From Hofstenia miamia (taxonomy: Eukaryota; Xenacoelomorpha; Acoela), in assembly GCA_004352715.1 (NCBI GenBank), contig SCFE01000029.1, forward strand, positions 1,104,097-1,168,096: a DNA stretch of 64,000 nt, written 5' to 3'. How positions within the stretch are numbered: the stretch's first letter is position 1; each line of letters opens with the position of its first letter. Positions 61,001 through 64,000 of this stretch are shown in pieces. The notes beneath the pieces were generated by a model that had not been told where the DNA came from, did no database searches, and was given only the letters and a program-made list of their open reading frames with translations. The position numbers and the translations under genes were made by a program.

Positions 61001-63477
61001 AGAAATTTGCTTTGCAGTATACTTAACATCAGGATAGTCCGATCGATCAAAATGATCCAGCTTCAACTAATTGAAGAAACATTTTTAGATAGATTTTTAT
61101 CTAGTTTGCAAATTTATTTAACAGTTCGGTTATCTATTGGCAATTCTTTGGACAAATATCCAATGCGTCAGTACAATAAACTAGCTTTTTAACAAGCTCG
61201 TGCAATTTCGTCAAAAAATTGCAATCTTCAACACGTCATTCTATAGTGTGATAACCTTTACAAATGTCCCTACAAACAAACGGGTTTGAGACACACATTG
61301 CAGATTTAGAAGTGAAAATGATATGCTCTTTTAAGAGTTTTTAGCATTTTGCCAATAGAATCGAACGCNTTTAAATGTTGCGAAATGATAAAATTTCAAT
61401 AGATTATCAATTTTCAATAAGTTTAGTATTTTTTTTCAATTCATTACAGACAAAAAACGTTTAATCACTCTCAAAACAAGGAAAGTAATTGTGCGAAAAA
61501 AATGTGAAATATTCTACAGGCTAAGATTCTCCAGAACCGTAAGGGTAAATTGCTTTTACAACTGAATACATATTATTTTCTGTTTATCACAATAACTAGT
61601 TATTTTTGTCTTAGTGTAGGCCCAAAAATCAGGAAAACGATTAGCGTAAAACAACTTAAATGCTCTCAAAAGTGTTTACGGGCTTCTGAAGTTTGTTTGT
61701 AACAACAGTTATGATGAAAAGGCTTGGATGTTTTCTACTGCGGATATTGCGTGTTGGGTAGCATTTCTTTAATGTGTGCACAAATGCACACTAAGCCTCA
61801 GTCGAGAAGCGGCAAAAATGAAGAGATTAATGCATTGCATAAAAACTAATCAATCATTTGTCAAAATTCATGGCTTGTAACAAACGATAGCATTTCAAAA
61901 CCATTGCAAAAACATATTTAATGAATTACTTAAGCACACTGTAAATAATAAATATTTAATATTCCGTAAAACTCAATCATGTGATGAAAATATTTACGAA
62001 TTTTTTCATCAAATCACGAAATTTAACTCGTGTCAAATTTAAGAAATAAACTTACTGCATGCCAACCTTTACTGCTTTCTTTAAATTCACCTCTAAATAA
62101 GTTATAAAAGACTACATATTTTCTAATCTAATAAACTATACTCAAAATATAATTCCATACTTCTAGAACAATTGATTAGATTCTAGCATTTTACCTATTG
62201 AGCGCGGAATAATCTATTCTTGGATGTCTTCTACTACGACGGACCTCTTTGTCTGACTCATCAGATATCTCACCCTCCTCCATTTCATCAGCTTTCTGCT
62301 CAGGGATGATTTGAGCAGGAGTGGAAACGGCATCTGAATCCGACTAAGTGATTATGAATTGAATATCTGTTAATGCTCAATAAGCACTTACAACATCTGC
62401 CAAGTCACCTTCACTGATATTTACATTTTCGACAGGTCGCTCTTCTCGGGATTGATGTCGTTTTTTCTTCCAGGGCTTTTGATATCGTGCGTCATCTTCA
62501 TCCTCAGATAAATAACGTTTACTACTTTGATATGATGGGCGTGATTTATCTGTTCTTTTTTTCTCACCTAAATAAATTGTACACTGATATCTCAAACTAA
62601 AGCTTCAATCACACAAAGTTGCACTTGTTCGACAGTTTTAATCAAATACAGTATGAAGGATTCTAATTTATGCATTGATTGTAGAAATTTGCTTTGCAGT
62701 ATACTTAACATCAGGATAGTCCGATCGATCAAAATGATCCAGCTTCAACTAATTGAAGAAACATTTTTAGATAGATTTTTATCTAGTTTGCAAATTTATT
62801 TAACAGTTCGGTTATCTATTGGCAATTCTTTGGACAAATATCCAATGCGTCAGTACAATAAACTAGCTTTTTAACAAGCTCGTGCAATTTCGTCAAAAAA
62901 TTACAATCTTCAACACGTCATTCTATAGTGTGATAACCTTTACAAATGTCCCTACAAACAAACGGGTTTGAGACACACATTGCAGATTTAGAAGTGAAAA
63001 TGATATGCTCTTTTAAGAGTTTTTAGCATTTTGCCAATAGAATCGAACGCTAAAGTTTTAATCCTTAATCAAAATCTGTGAAGAATTGATAGCATAGCTA
63101 TGGTGATTTATATAAGTATACTATCAATAAATCCTTTGCTTGGTGGACTTGGTCATGAATGGAAGCAAATGAGCATTAAGTTGAAAATACAAATGCAAAG
63201 TTTTCAATAGCTCTTGGCCCCTGTCCATTGCTTAAATTCGGCCTGAAGTGCGATTGCTAGCAAAATATATGGACATTTAATTATAAAGTATTACAAACTG
63301 AAAGACAGGTTAATCAAAGATTTAGAAAGTCTTATTAGAGAAAAGATAATCAATTCATAGTTAAAATGTAAAAGTTAGATCAAAATTGAACAATCCATGC
63401 GGGAAGGCGAGCATATCATGCATTTAATAACGCCACCTACCGCGCCCAGAGCGCACTTGCAATACTTTAGAAGCCAT
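58008..63477 (-). CDS. RS-domain nuclear protein, five exons, 168 residues
   Basis: Exons on the minus strand: 63477-63441 (MASKVLQVRSGR), 62567-62392 (GEKKRTDKSRPSYQSSKRY, then acidic and Lys/Arg-rich), 62343-62195 (SDSDAVSTPAQ, MEEGEISDESDKEVRRSRR), 62092-62056 (GEFKESSKGWHA) and 58115-58008 (SNKPSYKRRESGDSFSRS, ending GQSPQSPI). Every junction has an AG acceptor and a GT donor (GTAGGT, GTAAGT, GTAAAA, GTAAGT). The phases agree throughout, and the total is 507 nt including the stop. EEGEISD and the Arg/Ser/Tyr-rich C-terminus are typical of nuclear mRNA-processing factors; no RNA-binding domain or specific family is recognised. A pyrimidine-rich acceptor (TTTTTAG) lies 11 nt before the ATG, so a 5' UTR intron or trans-splicing is possible. 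The 3.9-kb last intron could hide further exons, which would have to keep phase 0. An AATAAA lies about 120 nt past the stop. Confidence 0.75.
58116..59110. other. Intron of the RS gene; no supported feature
   Basis: A 141-codon plus-strand ORF (58188-58613) contains imperfect repeats of 'ttgcaatcgcaatgc' and 'gtgacacac' but no protein motif. I regard it as chance. The remainder is AT-rich. Confidence 0.4.
59237..59680 (+). mobile_element. hAT transposase C-terminal remnant
   Basis: The plus strand reads LSKYLPDAKIIHTKNFENEI and KLSGEEKVSVSCLKSF, then after a stop CHFLLPTSNIVQRFISF and, in a second frame, HFPLNLEMQLFLKQQKILI. The LLPTSNxVERxFS...FPxxLExxLFLxxN series is the hAT dimerisation domain of a widespread lineage. 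One stop and one frameshift are visible. It lies in the last intron of the RS gene, antisense to it. Confidence 0.65.
60054..60640 (-). other. Unrecognised decayed ORF, possibly transposase
   Basis: A minus-strand ORF (60347-60054, 97 codons) reads MTFCQEHEGFMWNYVLPLNF and is preceded, over stops, by CGQNRLITGPGKGYL and SQRRNQPKPQIM. It looks like the remains of a protein rather than chance, and its position in a long intron suggests a mobile element. No family could be assigned. Confidence 0.3.
60726..61451. repeat. Misplaced duplicate contig bounded by single Ns (60808 and 61369)
   Basis: 60809-61368 (560 bp) is nearly identical, at equal length, to 62491-63050 and includes part of exon 2 of the RS gene. 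The sequence before it (60726-60807) is repeated after it (61370-61451, 82 bp). Single Ns mark both borders. Removing 60808-61451 would give a continuous sequence, so this looks like a scaffolding error. Confidence 0.9.
61452..62055. other. Intron sequence, nothing further seen
   Basis: AT-rich sequence with no exon-like segment having both splice signals and phase 0. Confidence 0.4.
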
Positions 63478-64000
63478 CCTGATCTTTCCTAAAAATAAAA
63501 AACTCAAAATTCTCTGATAGAAAATGTTAAAATTCTAATAGACAAAAAACAAATTGTATATTCAACAAAAAAGACTAAAGAAACATAAACAATAAAATTT
63601 TTACTTTAGTCAAACATTTTAATCATACGTATACTCTGCTACATAACAACAAAATAAGGTTGCCAACCCAACAATATTTGTGAGCAATGAAGATTTAAAA
63701 AATTCAATAACACAGTTATTAGAATAAAAACGGGGTTCTTGAATATATGCAGTAGCTTAGAATTTTTGGAGCATAGTTAAAGTACACTTTCGCCTTTAAA
63801 AAAAATCACTTGTAATGCTTCCATTATTGTTGAATATGAATAAATAAATGCAGTACTCAAAATGAGTCAATGTTACATTATAAAAAGCTATAGTAGTAAA
63901 AACATTTCAAACTAACAGAAAAAACAAGACGATGCTTTAATTTAACAAAGTTCTGTTATTATTTCTAGATTCTGATAAATGATTTAATAATAATAAAAGT
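63478..64000. other. Upstream region of the RS gene
   Basis: AT-rich 5' flank. The stretch just before the ATG on the minus strand is pyrimidine-rich and ends TTTTTAG. No promoter element is recognised. Confidence 0.4.

Noticed and set aside
60971-62874. Two identical 73-codon ORFs (60971-61192 and 62653-62874)
   Set aside because: Both lie in the duplicated 560-bp block and are antisense to intron 1 of the RS gene; the duplication explains the repeated ORF.

Overview
This is a window from an AT-rich (roughly 70% A+T by eye) animal nuclear genome. The protein-coding signals are metazoan: split genes with GT-AG introns, a RING/B-box (TRIM-like) protein, a class A peptide-type GPCR, a tristetraprolin-like CCCH protein and an RS-domain protein. 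The species cannot be fixed from the sequence. The gene set and the mix of mariner/Tc1, hAT, non-LTR, Penelope-like and LTR elements suit a small invertebrate. There are no bacterial features, no operons and no CRISPR. Long (TA)n arrays are scattered throughout, and the N gaps of 1000 and 794 bases sit inside such arrays.

Layout. 0-8 kb: a decayed two-exon GPCR on the minus strand (exons at 7829-8032 and 1762-2437). Its intron holds a LINE 3' end, a deleted Tc1 element and a 51-bp palindromic minisatellite. 8.8-18.6 kb: a gap, a 2.4-kb dispersed repeat with a second, internally deleted copy, a deleted mariner element and a ZMYM1-like hAT remnant. 18.6-33 kb: fragments of mariner, Ty3/gypsy, hAT and two LINEs, plus a 685-bp hAT-type non-autonomous element with 8-bp target duplications. 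33.5-33.9 kb: an intact intronless CCCH zinc-finger gene. 36-37 kb: a second GPCR copy, broken and carrying a LINE insertion. 38-43.6 kb: a TRIM-like gene on the minus strand, split into two long ORFs by a frame change at an A7 run, with truncated plus-strand copies on each side; one copy carries a 132-bp hAT-type insertion. 44.7-46.7 kb: two candidate exons of an unrecognised gene. 47-50 kb: three tandem duplications. 51-56.6 kb: a nested retroelement and transposon cluster. 56.7-63.5 kb: a five-exon RS-domain gene on the minus strand (168 codons, all intron phases agree), with hAT debris in a long intron.

Two general points. Several duplicated blocks meet at a single N (47859, 57403, 60808, 61369), which suggests assembly false duplication rather than biology, and this produces partial duplicate exons. 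Also, several gene families here exist as one better copy plus decayed copies in the same window (GPCR x2, TRIM-like x3), so the locus is a small graveyard of local gene duplicates invaded by transposons. I did not find a convincing new molecular system. The most unusual items are the split TRIM-like gene with an A_AAA_AAA heptamer directly before the stop, and the exactly 51-bp-spaced palindromes.
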